A stretch of 25,505 nucleotides of DNA. It comes from Halobacteriales archaeon QS_9_70_65. GTDB lineage: Archaea > Halobacteriota > Halobacteria > Halobacteriales > Haloarculaceae. How positions within the stretch are numbered: the stretch's first letter is position 1; the number at the start of each line of letters is the position of its first letter. The DNA is taken from the NCBI GenBank assembly GCA_003023535.1, contig PXSC01000013.1:1-25505 (forward strand). The letters are read 5' to 3'. The notes beneath the pieces were generated by a model, which was not told the DNA's origin, did not search any database, and saw only the letters and a program-made list of their open reading frames with translations. Below are positions 14,307 through 21,344 of this stretch, one piece after another. Made by a program: the position numbers and the translations under genes.

Positions 14307-14618
14307 CGCGACCACCCGCGAACGTCGGCAGCATGGGTAGCCGGTGGCCCGCCGAGGCAGATAGCGTTGACGGTCGGCGGCACGGCCAGCGGGCGCCGCG
14401 GACGCTCGCGACGGCGCTCGACGTCGACGAGCCCGGGGGACCGGGACCGGAGCCGGAGCCGGACCCGGAACCCGGACCGGAGCCGGAGCCGGCGACCGGC
14501 GCCGACGCGACGCCGGAGGTGACGGAGACGAAGCCAGAGACGGAGGCGGACGCGGAGCCCGACCGAGCGGCCGTCCGCACCGGGAGGTTCTTGCTTCGTC
14601 GCCGCCACCGTCCCTCCC
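14307..14618. other. intergenic stretch with low-complexity coding-like sequence
   Basis: This 312-bp divergent gap contains a plus-strand frame from ATG 14333. The frame encodes a Pro/Glu repeat (PGPEPEPDPEPGPEPEP) and a Thr/Glu-rich acidic segment, with the high G/C third positions of haloarchaeal genes. The segment upstream of the repeat reads QIALTVGGTASG (14361-14393) in another frame, a P-loop-like string without the Lys. The frame runs on into the ybaK start and has no natural end. It may be the remnant of a lost gene or simple low-complexity DNA. I see no promoter in it. Confidence 0.35.
14444..14492. repeat. 19-bp direct repeat with 30-bp period
   Basis: GGACCGGAGCCGGAGCCGG occurs at 14444-14462 and again at 14474-14492, inside a tract built of GAGCCG-type hexamers. 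It encodes the Pro/Glu repeat on the plus strand. Confidence 0.75.
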
Positions 14619-15245
14619 ATGCATCCGCGCGCCGAAGAGTTCGCACGACGGGCGGCCGACGACCACGGCTTCGACGTCGACGTCCACGAGTTCCCGGAGG
14701 GGACGAAGACGGCGGCCGACGCGGCGGCGGCCGTCGGCTGTAGCGTCGCACAGATCGCCAGCGGTATCGTCCTGTCGGCCGACGACGACCTGGTCGTCAG
14801 CATCACCAGCGGCGCCAATCGGGTCGACGAGTCGACGCTGGCCGACCTCGTCGGCGCCGGATCGGCGACGATGGCCGATGCCGACGATATCAAGGCGACG
14901 CTCGGATGGGCCATCGGCGGCGTCCCGCCGTTCTGTCACGAGGCCGACGTCCCGGTGTTCATGGACGAGACGCTCACCGGCCACGAGGAGGTGTGGGCCG
15001 CCGCCGGCACGCCCGAGGCGGTGTTCCCCATCGCCCCCGACCGGCTGCGGGAGCTGTCGGGGGCGACCGTCGCCGACGTGGCTACGACCCCACCCGTATC
15101 GACGACGTCTCCCGGCACTGGGTCGAAGACGAATTGTCGAGGGACCGCTTCGCGGCGCCGCTCCGGCGGGCGTACGACGCGGTCGCCGAGGGCGAGGAGT
15201 TCGAGGAGTCCGTCTCGAAAGACCGTGGCGTCCCGGTCGACGTGA
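14619..15245 (+). CDS. YbaK/EbsC-type aminoacyl-tRNA deacylase with aberrant C-terminus
   Basis: The first 154 residues match a haloarchaeal YbaK/prolyl-tRNA editing domain protein, which hydrolyses misacylated tRNA: HEFPEGTKTAADAAAAVGC, VVSITSGANRVDESTL, KATLGWAIGGVPPFCHE and AAGTPEAVFPIAPDRLREL. The family normally ends just after GATVADV. Here the frame continues past 15080 for about 54 Ser/Arg/Thr-rich residues to a stop at 15245, because the sequence joins an unrelated remnant in another frame. The start ATG 14619 is natural for the family. The editing domain itself appears complete, so the protein may still work with a foreign tail, unless the join is an assembly error. Confidence 0.8.
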   Translation: MHPRAEEFARRAADDHGFDVDVHEFPEGTKTAADAAAAVGCSVAQIASGIVLSADDDLVVSITSGANRVDESTLADLVGAGSATMADADDIKATLGWAIGGVPPFCHEADVPVFMDETLTGHEEVWAAAGTPEAVFPIAPDRLRELSGATVADVATTPPVSTTSPGTGSKTNCRGTASRRRSGGRTTRSPRARSSRSPSRKTVASRST

Positions 15246-15322
15246 CGCCGCGAGTCGGGCGGCTGGAGGGCAGGTCGGCCGTCGGCGCGGAGACGGCCGT
15301 CGAGGTTCGCCGGCGGAAGTGA
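15080..15322 (+). pseudogene. unidentified gene remnant joined to the ybaK 3' end
   Basis: In the frame +2 relative to ybaK, 80 codons run to a TGA at 15322 and look like real haloarchaeal protein: GYDPTRIDDVSRHWVEDEL, RFAAPLRRAYDAVAEGEEF and RGVPVDVTPRVGRLEGR. No start codon or promoter precedes it. Its upstream part seems to have been removed by the event that took the ybaK stop. I do not recognise the family. Confidence 0.5.
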
Positions 15323-15494
15323 GCAGCGGCCGGCAGCCGGCGGCCAGCAGCGGGCAGCGGGCAGCCGAACCGCGCCGCGACCCGGCGCCGTTCCGGACGT
15401 ACGGCCGGCAGCCGTCCACTGACGGCACTCGCCTGGCACAGAGTTATATCGGTCGATATCGTACGATCGGGTGGAGCCTTCGGGCTCCGTAGTG
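15323..15494. other. convergent gap with CAGC-rich repeats and a palindrome
   Basis: The gap between the remnant and bioD holds a CAGCGGG-type tandem tract (about 15335-15365) and a perfect palindrome arm pair ATATCG-GT-CGATAT at 15446-15459. The bioD hairpin lies at its right end. I see no gene in it. Confidence 0.5.
15473..15488 (-). terminator. hairpin downstream of bioD
   Basis: GGAGCC and GGCTCC pair across a 4-base loop (CGAA in minus orientation), six bases after the bioD stop. There is no T-run behind it, so it may protect the 3' end rather than terminate by itself. Confidence 0.35.
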
Positions 15495-16175
15495 TCACAG
15501 GGGGAGTTCCTCCCCCATCCGTTCGTGCGGAAGTTCGTCGACGAGCGCCCCGTGTACACGACGATCGCCGAGGGCCGTCTCCGGCAGCGTCCCGACCGGA
15601 CAGCCGCACATCCGCTCGAGTTCGTCGGGGTTGGTCCGCTCGGCGACGGAGTCGCCGCCGTACCGGTTGAGCGCGACCCCGAGGACGTCGACGTCGCGCC
15701 GGCGCAGCGCCTCGACGGTCAGGGCCGTGTGGTTCAGCGTGCCGAGCCCCGACCGGGCGACGATCAGCGCCGGCAGCGACAGGTCGGCGACGAAATCGAC
15801 GATCTCCCGGCGGGGCTCGTTCGACAGCGGCACCCGGAGCCCGCCGGCGCCCTCGAGGACGCCGACCTCGGCGGCATCGAGCGCCGTGCGGCTCTCTTCG
15901 AGCAGCGGCTCGTAGGCGAGCGGATCGTCGGCTCGGCGGGCCGCCACCGCCGGCGCCAGCGGCTCGCCGAACGTCCGGAGCCGGCTCGCGGCCGCCTCCG
16001 TCGCGCAGACGTCCTGGACGTAGCCGGCGTCGTCGTCCTCGGGGAAGCCGGTCTGTGCGGGCTTGACCGCACGGGCGTCGACGCCGCGGCCGCGGAGCCG
16101 GGCGACGAGCGCGGCCGTGACGACGGTTTTGCCGACGCCGGTGTCCGTGCCGATGACGGCGACGGCCCCGTTCAC
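15495..16175 (-). CDS. bioD: dethiobiotin synthetase
   Basis: BioD closes the ureido ring of dethiobiotin from diaminopelargonic acid, CO2 and ATP. The 226-residue protein has the P-loop GTDTGVGKT near the N-terminus, the substrate-binding VKPAQTGF, the EGAGGLRVPLS loop and LIVARSGLGTLNHTALT, all typical of the family. It begins at GTG 16175, sharing GTGA with the bioF stop, so the two are translationally coupled. It is the last gene of the biotin operon. It appears intact. Confidence 0.93.
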   Translation of the reverse strand: MNGAVAVIGTDTGVGKTVVTAALVARLRGRGVDARAVKPAQTGFPEDDDAGYVQDVCATEAAASRLRTFGEPLAPAVAARRADDPLAYEPLLEESRTALDAAEVGVLEGAGGLRVPLSNEPRREIVDFVADLSLPALIVARSGLGTLNHTALTVEALRRRDVDVLGVALNRYGGDSVAERTNPDELERMCGCPVGTLPETALGDRRVHGALVDELPHERMGEELPL

Positions 16176-17377
16176 CGCGGGCCCTCCTCGGCGGCGGCCT
16201 CGAACGCCGCCAGACAGCGATCGATGTCGGCGTCGGTGTGGGTCGCCTGTGGCGCCAGCCGAATCCGGCTCGTCCCCTCGGGGACGGTCGGCGGCCGGAT
16301 GGCCGGCGCGACGACGCCCGCCTCGCGGAGCCGTTCCTCGAGGGCGAGCGCCTCGGCGCGGTCGCCGACGACGACCGGCAGGACGTGGGTGTCGCCCCAT
16401 ACCTCGTAGCCGAGCGCCTCGAGACCGTCCCGAAGCCGGTCGACGTTCGCCCACAGCGGCTCGCGCCGGTCGGGCGCGAGCTCCAGCGCCCGCTCGGCGG
16501 CGGCGGCCGCCGCCGGCGCCAGCCCCGTCGAGAAGACGAACGACCGGGCGGCATTCAGCAGGTGCTCGATCAGCGGCTCGGCGCCGGCGACGAAGCCGCC
16601 CTGTGCGCCCAGCGCCTTCGACAGCGTTCCGAGCTGGACGTCGACGCGGCTTGCGAGGCCGCGCTCGCCGACGACGCCGCCGTCGTAGACGCCGGTGGCG
16701 TGGGCCTCGTCGACCAGCAGCCACGCGCCGAACCGCTCGGCGACGTCGCAGATCGCCGACAGCGGCGCGACGTCGCCGTCCATCGAGAACACCGAGTCCG
16801 TGACGACGAGCCACGACCCCTCGGCGACGGCGACGCCGTCGGCCCGCCGTTCCATCGCCGCCGCGAGGTCGTCGACGTCGCAGTGGTCGTACACCTCGAC
16901 GTCGGCGCCGGACAGCCGCGCACCGTCGACGATGCTGGCGTGGTTCAGCTCGTCGGAGAAGATGACGTCCGGCGACAGCGCCGTGATGGTGCCGACGTTG
17001 GCCGCGTAGCCGGACGAAAAGACCAGCGCCCGCTCGGTGCCCTTCTCGGCGGCGAGCCGCCGCTCCAGCGACCGGTGGACGGGCGTGTCGCCGACGACGA
17101 GCCGGGAGGCGCCGGCGCCGGTACCGATCTCGCGGGCCGCGCGGGCGGCGGCGTCGGCCACCCGCTCGTCGCCGGCCAGCCCGAGGTAGTTGTTGGCCGC
17201 GAGGACGACCCGTTCGTCGCCGAAGGCCGGCAGGTCGCCGCCGGGGTCGTCGGCCGTCCGGGCGCGGGCGGCGACGGCGTCGACGGGGTCGAGGCTGCGC
17301 CGCAGGCCGACCCGTTCCCGCTCGGCGAGCCGCGTCTCGAGGTCGAAGCCGTGGTCGCCGCCGCGTTGCAGCGACAT
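16172..17377 (-). CDS. bioF: 8-amino-7-oxononanoate synthase
   Basis: BioF joins pimeloyl-CoA or pimeloyl-ACP with alanine in a PLP-dependent decarboxylating condensation, giving KAPA. The 401-residue protein carries AANNYLGLAGD, TGAGASRLVVGDT, the VDEAHATGVYD aspartate loop and the PLP lysine (Lys254) in GTLSKALGAQGG. I chose ATG 17377. A TTG codon directly before it is in frame but unlikely. It lies four bases after the bioU-like stop and overlaps bioD by four bases. Genes that make pimeloyl thioester are not in the window. Confidence 0.92.
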   Translation of the reverse strand: MSLQRGGDHGFDLETRLAERERVGLRRSLDPVDAVAARARTADDPGGDLPAFGDERVVLAANNYLGLAGDERVADAAARAAREIGTGAGASRLVVGDTPVHRSLERRLAAEKGTERALVFSSGYAANVGTITALSPDVIFSDELNHASIVDGARLSGADVEVYDHCDVDDLAAAMERRADGVAVAEGSWLVVTDSVFSMDGDVAPLSAICDVAERFGAWLLVDEAHATGVYDGGVVGERGLASRVDVQLGTLSKALGAQGGFVAGAEPLIEHLLNAARSFVFSTGLAPAAAAAAERALELAPDRREPLWANVDRLRDGLEALGYEVWGDTHVLPVVVGDRAEALALEERLREAGVVAPAIRPPTVPEGTSRIRLAPQATHTDADIDRCLAAFEAAAEEGPR

Positions 17378-17381
17378 CAAA

Positions 17382-18458
17382 TCAGAACCCGGGCATCAGG
17401 TCCGCGGGGCCGAAGACGCCGTACTCGCCGGCGCGGTTCCGCCGGACGCCGGCCGTCAGGTAGCCCAGCGCCGGCCCGTTGACGTTCGCTTCCATGCTGG
17501 TGTCGTCGTCGAGCTGGAACGTGTTCGTCCCGCGTTCGCCGTCGAAGGTCCGGCCGGTCACCTCGACGGTCGTCGTCGTCGGCTTCTCGTCGGAGCGGAC
17601 GTCCAAGATTCCGCCGACGGTGACGTCGTCGGCGTCGCAGATGCCGGCCCGCTCCAGCAGGACGTCGTCGGCGTGTTCCATGTCGGTGAACTCGATGCGG
17701 CCGTCGTGTTCCTCGACGATGGTCTCGATCTCCTCGTCGGTGAGGTCCCGGGCCGTCTCGATGTCGTAGCCGTCGAGGTGGGCGATGTCCTCCCGGACGG
17801 TGCCGCGGTTGTCCTCGTAGCCGGACTTCAGGCCGACGCCCCACCAGATGTCGACGGACTCGACCTCGACGAACGACTGGGCGGCGAGCGCCGCCGCGCC
17901 GGTCAGAAAGCCCGGCGTGGCGCCGGCGCCGCAGACGAACGTGATTCCGGACTCCTCGAAGGTCGCCTCCCGGTCGTCGAGGATGTCGATGACGCGGGAG
18001 CGCTTGAGCACGTCCACGAGGACGCCCCCGTAGCCGGCCTCGGCGAACCGCTCGCCGACCCGCGGGATGAAGTCGTGTTCGAGGTTCGGCAGCGCGACGA
18101 GAACGGCGTCGATAGCGTCGGACTCTGCAATTATGTCGTCGATGGGCGTCTCGGTGGGGTCGGCCTGCGCCGAGGCGGCCACGCCCTGCATCTGGCCGCT
18201 CCGTTTGACCGCCGCCCCGCCGTCGGGTCGCGGGTCGGCATCCTCCCCGCTCGCGTCCGAGGCCGCTCCGGTCTCACTCGCGACGTTGCCCTCCGTCGCC
18301 GCCAGCAGCTCGTCGACGTCGAGGCCGTCGTGGTCGACGGCCACGCCGTTGCGGTCGCAGGCGGCGACCGGCGTCAGGTCGTCCTTCGACGTGGAGTACT
18401 CGAGCGCTCGTCGTCCGATACCGCCCGTGCCGAGAACCGCGAAGTCGATGTCATTCAT
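17382..18458 (-). CDS. bioU: BioU-like NAD(P)-dependent protein, probable replacement for BioA
   Basis: This 358-residue protein has an N-terminal Rossmann motif (FAVLGTGGIGRRA) and an oxidoreductase-like C-terminal domain with GAGATPGFLTGAA. It lies between bioB and bioF in an operon without bioA. The known alternative for KAPA to DAPA conversion is BioU, first described in cyanobacteria, in which a lysine donates its amino group. Lys152 in VLVDVLKRSRVID is a good candidate. After removing an Ala/Asp/Gly-rich insertion near residues 60-98 it falls close to position 124, the reported lysine of the cyanobacterial enzyme. The assignment rests on context and this match from memory. A saccharopine-dehydrogenase-like enzyme of other function remains possible. 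Confidence 0.68.
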   Translation of the reverse strand: MNDIDFAVLGTGGIGRRALEYSTSKDDLTPVAACDRNGVAVDHDGLDVDELLAATEGNVASETGAASDASGEDADPRPDGGAAVKRSGQMQGVAASAQADPTETPIDDIIAESDAIDAVLVALPNLEHDFIPRVGERFAEAGYGGVLVDVLKRSRVIDILDDREATFEESGITFVCGAGATPGFLTGAAALAAQSFVEVESVDIWWGVGLKSGYEDNRGTVREDIAHLDGYDIETARDLTDEEIETIVEEHDGRIEFTDMEHADDVLLERAGICDADDVTVGGILDVRSDEKPTTTTVEVTGRTFDGERGTNTFQLDDDTSMEANVNGPALGYLTAGVRRNRAGEYGVFGPADLMPGF

Positions 18459-18471
18459 TGTCGTGTGTCCG

Positions 18472-19584
18472 TCAGTCGTCGAGTTCGGTGCTCGCGTTGC
18501 TCGTCGCGGTGCCGACGGCCGTGTCGGGTGCGGGCTCGCGGTGTCCGTCCCGTACCTCCTCGGGGTCGAAGTCGTTGACCTCGCGGTTCGGCTCCAGGCC
18601 GGCCCGTCGCATGATCTCGATGTCGTCGCCGGGGTCCTGGCCCTCGGTGGTGAGGTAGTCGCCGGTGAGGATGCCGTCGGCGCCGGCCTCGAAGGGGAGG
18701 TGCTGTTCGTCGGGCGCGAGGTTGACCTCGCGGCCGCCGGTCAGCCGGACCCGCGAGTCGGGGTGCAGGAAGCGGTAGACCGCGATGGTCTTCAACAGCG
18801 CCGGCTTCGAGATGTCGGCGTGGTCGCGGTCGCCCAGCGGCGTGCCCGCGACCGGGTTGAGGACGTTCACCGGCAGCGAGGAGACGCCGATCTCCTGCAG
18901 TTCGACGGCGGCGTCGACGCGGTCGGCCGGCGACTCGCCCATCCCGAGGATGACGCCGGCACAGAGGTCCATCCCGACGGCCTTCGCCCGCCGCAGCGTC
19001 TTCAACCGGTCTTCGAAGGAGTGGGTGCCGACGACCTCCGGGAAGTACCGCCGGGAGGTCTCGATGTTGTGATTGTAGTGGTTCAGCCCCTCCGCGGCGA
19101 GGATCTCCGCCTCCGTCTCGGTCAACAGCCCGAGGGAGGCGTCGACCTCGACGTCGGTCTCGTCGCGCACCAGCCGGATGGCTCGGATGATGTCGTCCCA
19201 CTCGTCGGGACGGTGCTTCCTGGAGACGCCCTTCTCGGCGACGACGATGCCGAACCGCTGGGCACCGTCGCGTTCGGCACGTCTCGCGGCCTCCAGGACC
19301 TTCTCGGGGCCGAGGAACCCGTAGGTGTCGATGCCGGTGTCGAAGTGGGCCGACTGCGCACAGAAGCCGCAGTCCTCCGCGCAGTCGCCCGCCTTCGCGT
19401 TGACGATGCTGCAGGCGTCGACGGCGCCGTCGGAGAACTCCCGCCGGACTAAGTCGGCGCCGGCCGACAGCGGCTCGACCGGCTGCGCCAGCAGCGCGAG
19501 CCCGTCGGTCCTGTCGAGCCGCTCGCCGTCGAGGAGCCGCTGGACCGCGTCGTCGACCGTTCGGTTGCCCGTCTCGTAAACCAC
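18472..19584 (-). CDS. bioB: biotin synthase, radical SAM
   Basis: BioB inserts sulfur into dethiobiotin. The 370-residue protein has the radical SAM motif CAEDCGFC (Cys68, Cys72, Cys75), YNHNIETS and VRLTGGRE. In E. coli BioB the second cluster, [2Fe-2S], uses Cys97, Cys128 and Cys188. Here the matching positions are Gly112, Asp148 and Cys208, so two of three are absent, while an extra Cys58 lies before the SAM motif in DACSIVNAK. This is the pattern I associate with the anaerobe/archaeal type of BioB with another auxiliary cluster. The start is GTG 19584, about 28 bases from a strong TATA box. It is the first gene of the operon; bioU starts 13 bases after it. Confidence 0.92.
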   Translation of the reverse strand: MVYETGNRTVDDAVQRLLDGERLDRTDGLALLAQPVEPLSAGADLVRREFSDGAVDACSIVNAKAGDCAEDCGFCAQSAHFDTGIDTYGFLGPEKVLEAARRAERDGAQRFGIVVAEKGVSRKHRPDEWDDIIRAIRLVRDETDVEVDASLGLLTETEAEILAAEGLNHYNHNIETSRRYFPEVVGTHSFEDRLKTLRRAKAVGMDLCAGVILGMGESPADRVDAAVELQEIGVSSLPVNVLNPVAGTPLGDRDHADISKPALLKTIAVYRFLHPDSRVRLTGGREVNLAPDEQHLPFEAGADGILTGDYLTTEGQDPGDDIEIMRRAGLEPNREVNDFDPEEVRDGHREPAPDTAVGTATSNASTELDD

Positions 19585-19603
19585 TCTAGTTCCGGCAGTT
19601 TAC
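19576..19603 (-). promoter_or_regulatory. BirA-like operator over the bioB start
   Basis: GTAAAC (19576-19581) and GTTTAC (19598-19603) form a perfect dyad with a 16-base spacer. The core and spacing agree with the BirA signal described for bacterial and archaeal biotin genes (TTGTAAAC, about 14-16 bases, GTTTACAA). The dyad starts next to the TATA box and runs over the GTG start codon, where a bound repressor would block initiation. Confidence 0.7.
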
Positions 19604-19608
19604 AGGAG

Positions 19609-19615
19609 TATAAAA
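19609..19615 (-). promoter_or_regulatory. TATA box of the biotin operon
   Basis: The minus strand reads TTTTATA about 28 bases before the bioB GTG. It is the clearest TATA box in the window and implies a leaderless bioB transcript. Confidence 0.7.
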
Positions 19616-19654
19616 CTACCGGGCGGCTTCGCAGTGACTACTGCGAGTCGCTAC

Positions 19655-19670
19655 CGCCCGGTGCCGGGCG
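19655..19670 (-). terminator. GC-rich hairpin between thioredoxin and bioB
   Basis: CGCCCGG and CCGGGCG pair across TG, about 67 bases after the thioredoxin stop and about 40 bases before the bioB TATA box. There is no T-run, so a terminator role is only a suggestion. Confidence 0.25.
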
Positions 19671-19736
19671 ACCCGGTCACTCAGCGTCAGTGCGGCTCCG
19701 CTTTCGTCGTGCCGAAACTCACCGCAGTAACCACCG

Positions 19737-20126
19737 TCAGGCGTGGGCCTCGATTGCCTCGACGAGCGTCTCCTCGTTTTGGACGCCGACCATCCGGTCT
19801 TCGGGCTCGCCGTCGACGAACAGATACAGCGTGGGAACGCCCTGGATCTGGTACCGAGTGGCGAGTTCCTGGTGGGCGTCGATGTCTACCTTGGCGACGG
19901 CCGCGGGCGTCGACTCGGCGACCGACTCGACGGTCGGCTCGAGCATCTCGCAGGGGCCGCACCAGTCGGCGTAGAAGTCTGCGAGTACGACCTCGTGGCC
20001 GGCCAGCAGCTCCTCGAGGTGGTCGCCGCTCTCGACGTGGACGGGCTCGTCGGGCGTGCCCGCCCGGTTGCGGAGTTGTTCTTTCTTCTGTTCGCGGATG
20101 TCCTCGATGTCTTCTGCGTCGCTCAT
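19737..20126 (-). CDS. thioredoxin
   Basis: This 129-residue thioredoxin has the active site WCGPC (Cys56, Cys59) after VLADFYAD, and cis-proline Pro98 in GVPTLYLF. It reduces protein disulfides in the cytosol; there is no signal peptide. About 30 N-terminal residues precede the fold, with a charged helix (REQKKEQLRNRAG) common in haloarchaeal thioredoxins. ATTAAC (20150-20155) gives a TATA-like box 26 bases before the ATG, fitting a leaderless transcript. The gene is followed by the biotin operon on the same strand after about 150 bases, with a separate promoter there. Confidence 0.93.
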   Translation of the reverse strand: MSDAEDIEDIREQKKEQLRNRAGTPDEPVHVESGDHLEELLAGHEVVLADFYADWCGPCEMLEPTVESVAESTPAAVAKVDIDAHQELATRYQIQGVPTLYLFVDGEPEDRMVGVQNEETLVEAIEAHA

Positions 20127-20214
20127 ACCGAACGGTAGGTCGAGACCGGATTAACTCCTTCGGGGAACTGTACCGGGCCGCACGGACCGCGGCGACGGGC
20201 GACGGTCGGCGGTG

Positions 20215-21009
20215 TTCAGATAAGCACCGGCGAGCCGGTCCGTTTCTGCCGGCTACGAAGCCGAACCCTGGCGGACCGAACGGGCGAGACGCCGCGTGGC
20301 GGCGTCGCCGTGGTTCGAGAGAGCGGAGCTCTCTCGTCATCTGCTCACGAGCGGCTCCGCCGTCCGTTCGCACGGGTCGCGGGACTCGACGAGTCCCGCG
20401 CATATCACGAACGGCGCGAAGCGCCTTTCGAACGACCACGGTATGAGGCAGCCGGTGAAACCGGCCGCCCACTCGGCGACCCCTGGCGTTCGCGGCGCCG
20501 TGCGCCGCGAGTTCGGGAGAGCAACGCTCTCCCGGTGACGTAAGCGGAGAGGGAGCCTACGGCTCCCTCGGGTAGTCGGCGCCGTGCGCCGACGACAGAG
20601 AGGGATCGGAGATCCCTCAGGCAGTCGGGCGTCGCCCGACGACCGCGAGGGACCGGCGGTCCCTCGGGCCGCTCGCGCGGCGCTGCCGCGCAAAGACACT
20701 ACAGGGGGCGAAGCGACCGAGGAGCGTGGTTCGAAAGATGTCGTGCGTCGTTCGTCAGTGCGGGAAATCGGAGATTTCCCGCTTGCGGCCAGAATCCGCC
20801 GGATTCCGGCACCGTCACGAGAGAGCGTCGCTCTCTCGAACGGCAGTGAATTCCGGGCAGCGAGGCGACGGCGTTGCCTCGGGCCAGGCGAGCGGGCCGT
20901 GCGAGGCGGGTTCACCGCCGCGAAGTCCCGGCGTGGAGCGCCGCGCATGGCCCGCGAGCAGCAGTCGGCAGCGCCGAGGGCTTTCTTGACTCCGGAATCT
21001 CTATCTAAA
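20215..21009. repeat. element B: array of 17 perfect hairpins with 3-nt loops
   Basis: This 795-bp gene-free block lies between thioredoxin and the next minus-strand gene. Its ends are similar inverted sequences: TTCAGATAAG (20215-20224) and, on the other strand, TTTAGATAGA (21000-21009). Between 20288 and 20880 are 17 hairpins, each with a 3-nt loop and stems of 5-10 bp. Examples are 20317-20335, 20379-20399 (9 bp), 20515-20533, 20549-20569 (9 bp), 20600-20618, 20647-20665 and 20760-20782 (10 bp). Stem sequences differ while the geometry is kept; the one at 20862-20880 needs a G-U pair. Positions 20661-20723 match element A at 53 of 63 bases. Reading frames crossing it look like chance. Confidence 0.65.
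20661..20723. repeat. 63-bp module shared with element A
   Basis: This stretch aligns without gaps to 5370-5432 with 53 of 63 identities. The first 22 bases are identical, and the block ends in GCGACCGAGGA in both. The GAGGGATC hairpin lies directly before the module in A but 43 bases earlier in B, with two more hairpins between, as if units had been gained or lost. Confidence 0.8.
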
Positions 21010-21026
21010 CATTACCCCGCTGCCGG

Positions 21027-21341
21027 TCAGGGCGCCGGGAGCACGTCAGCGTCGGGGTGGAGCACGCGGTAGTCGTCGTCGTCGACGCTGACGACCGCCC
21101 AGTCGTACTCCGGTTCGGCCGCCAGAAGGCGCTCGCGGACCTCGGTGGCCCGTTCGGCCCGGGCGACGAAACACCGGAGCTGTCCGTGTGTCGCCGCCTG
21201 CTCCGGGTCGGCGGTCGTGACGTGAACGGTCCGCCACTTCCGCTCGGCGCGGAGCTCCTCGCCGTCGTCGGTGACCTCGTACCCGAGGTTGCTGAAGATG
21301 GTGCGTGCCTCCTCGATCAGGGATGTGCTAACGGCTCCCAT
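21027..21341 (-). CDS. conserved small haloarchaeal protein of unknown function
   Basis: This 104-residue acidic protein begins MGAVSTSLIEEARTIFSNLG and continues with a beta-rich segment (EELRAERKWRTVHVTTAD), a GQLRCFVARAERATEV region and YDWAVVSVDDDDYRVLHP. There are no membrane segments and one Cys. The pattern looks like a conserved haloarchaeal domain family, but I cannot assign a function. The ATG at 21341 has AATAAAC (about 21367-21373) as TATA-like box roughly 29 bases upstream. A perfect dyad lies between box and start, so transcription may be repressed by a dedicated factor. The stop is 17 bases from the end of element B. Confidence 0.72.
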   Translation of the reverse strand: MGAVSTSLIEEARTIFSNLGYEVTDDGEELRAERKWRTVHVTTADPEQAATHGQLRCFVARAERATEVRERLLAAEPEYDWAVVSVDDDDYRVLHPDADVLPAP

Positions 21342-21344
21342 TCG

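Noticed and set aside
14376..14393. GGTASG string as the missing P-loop of the secretion ATPase
   Set aside because: It lies 5 kb away on the other strand in a different context and lacks the Lys-Thr; a transposed exon-like piece is far less likely than chance.
14316..15428. Upstream extension of the membrane-protein frame to 727 codons
   Set aside because: The extension is Arg/Pro-rich, overlaps the ybaK gene in antisense and has no membrane character, unlike the real part.
20288..20880. CRISPR array
   Set aside because: The units are palindromes of differing sequence with no constant repeat and no spacers of uniform length; no cas gene is present.
20281..21072. Several open frames of 70-200 codons across element B
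   Set aside because: They are read through perfect hairpins in all frames and give Arg/Ser/Ala-rich strings with no domain; they follow from stop-poor GC-rich palindromes.
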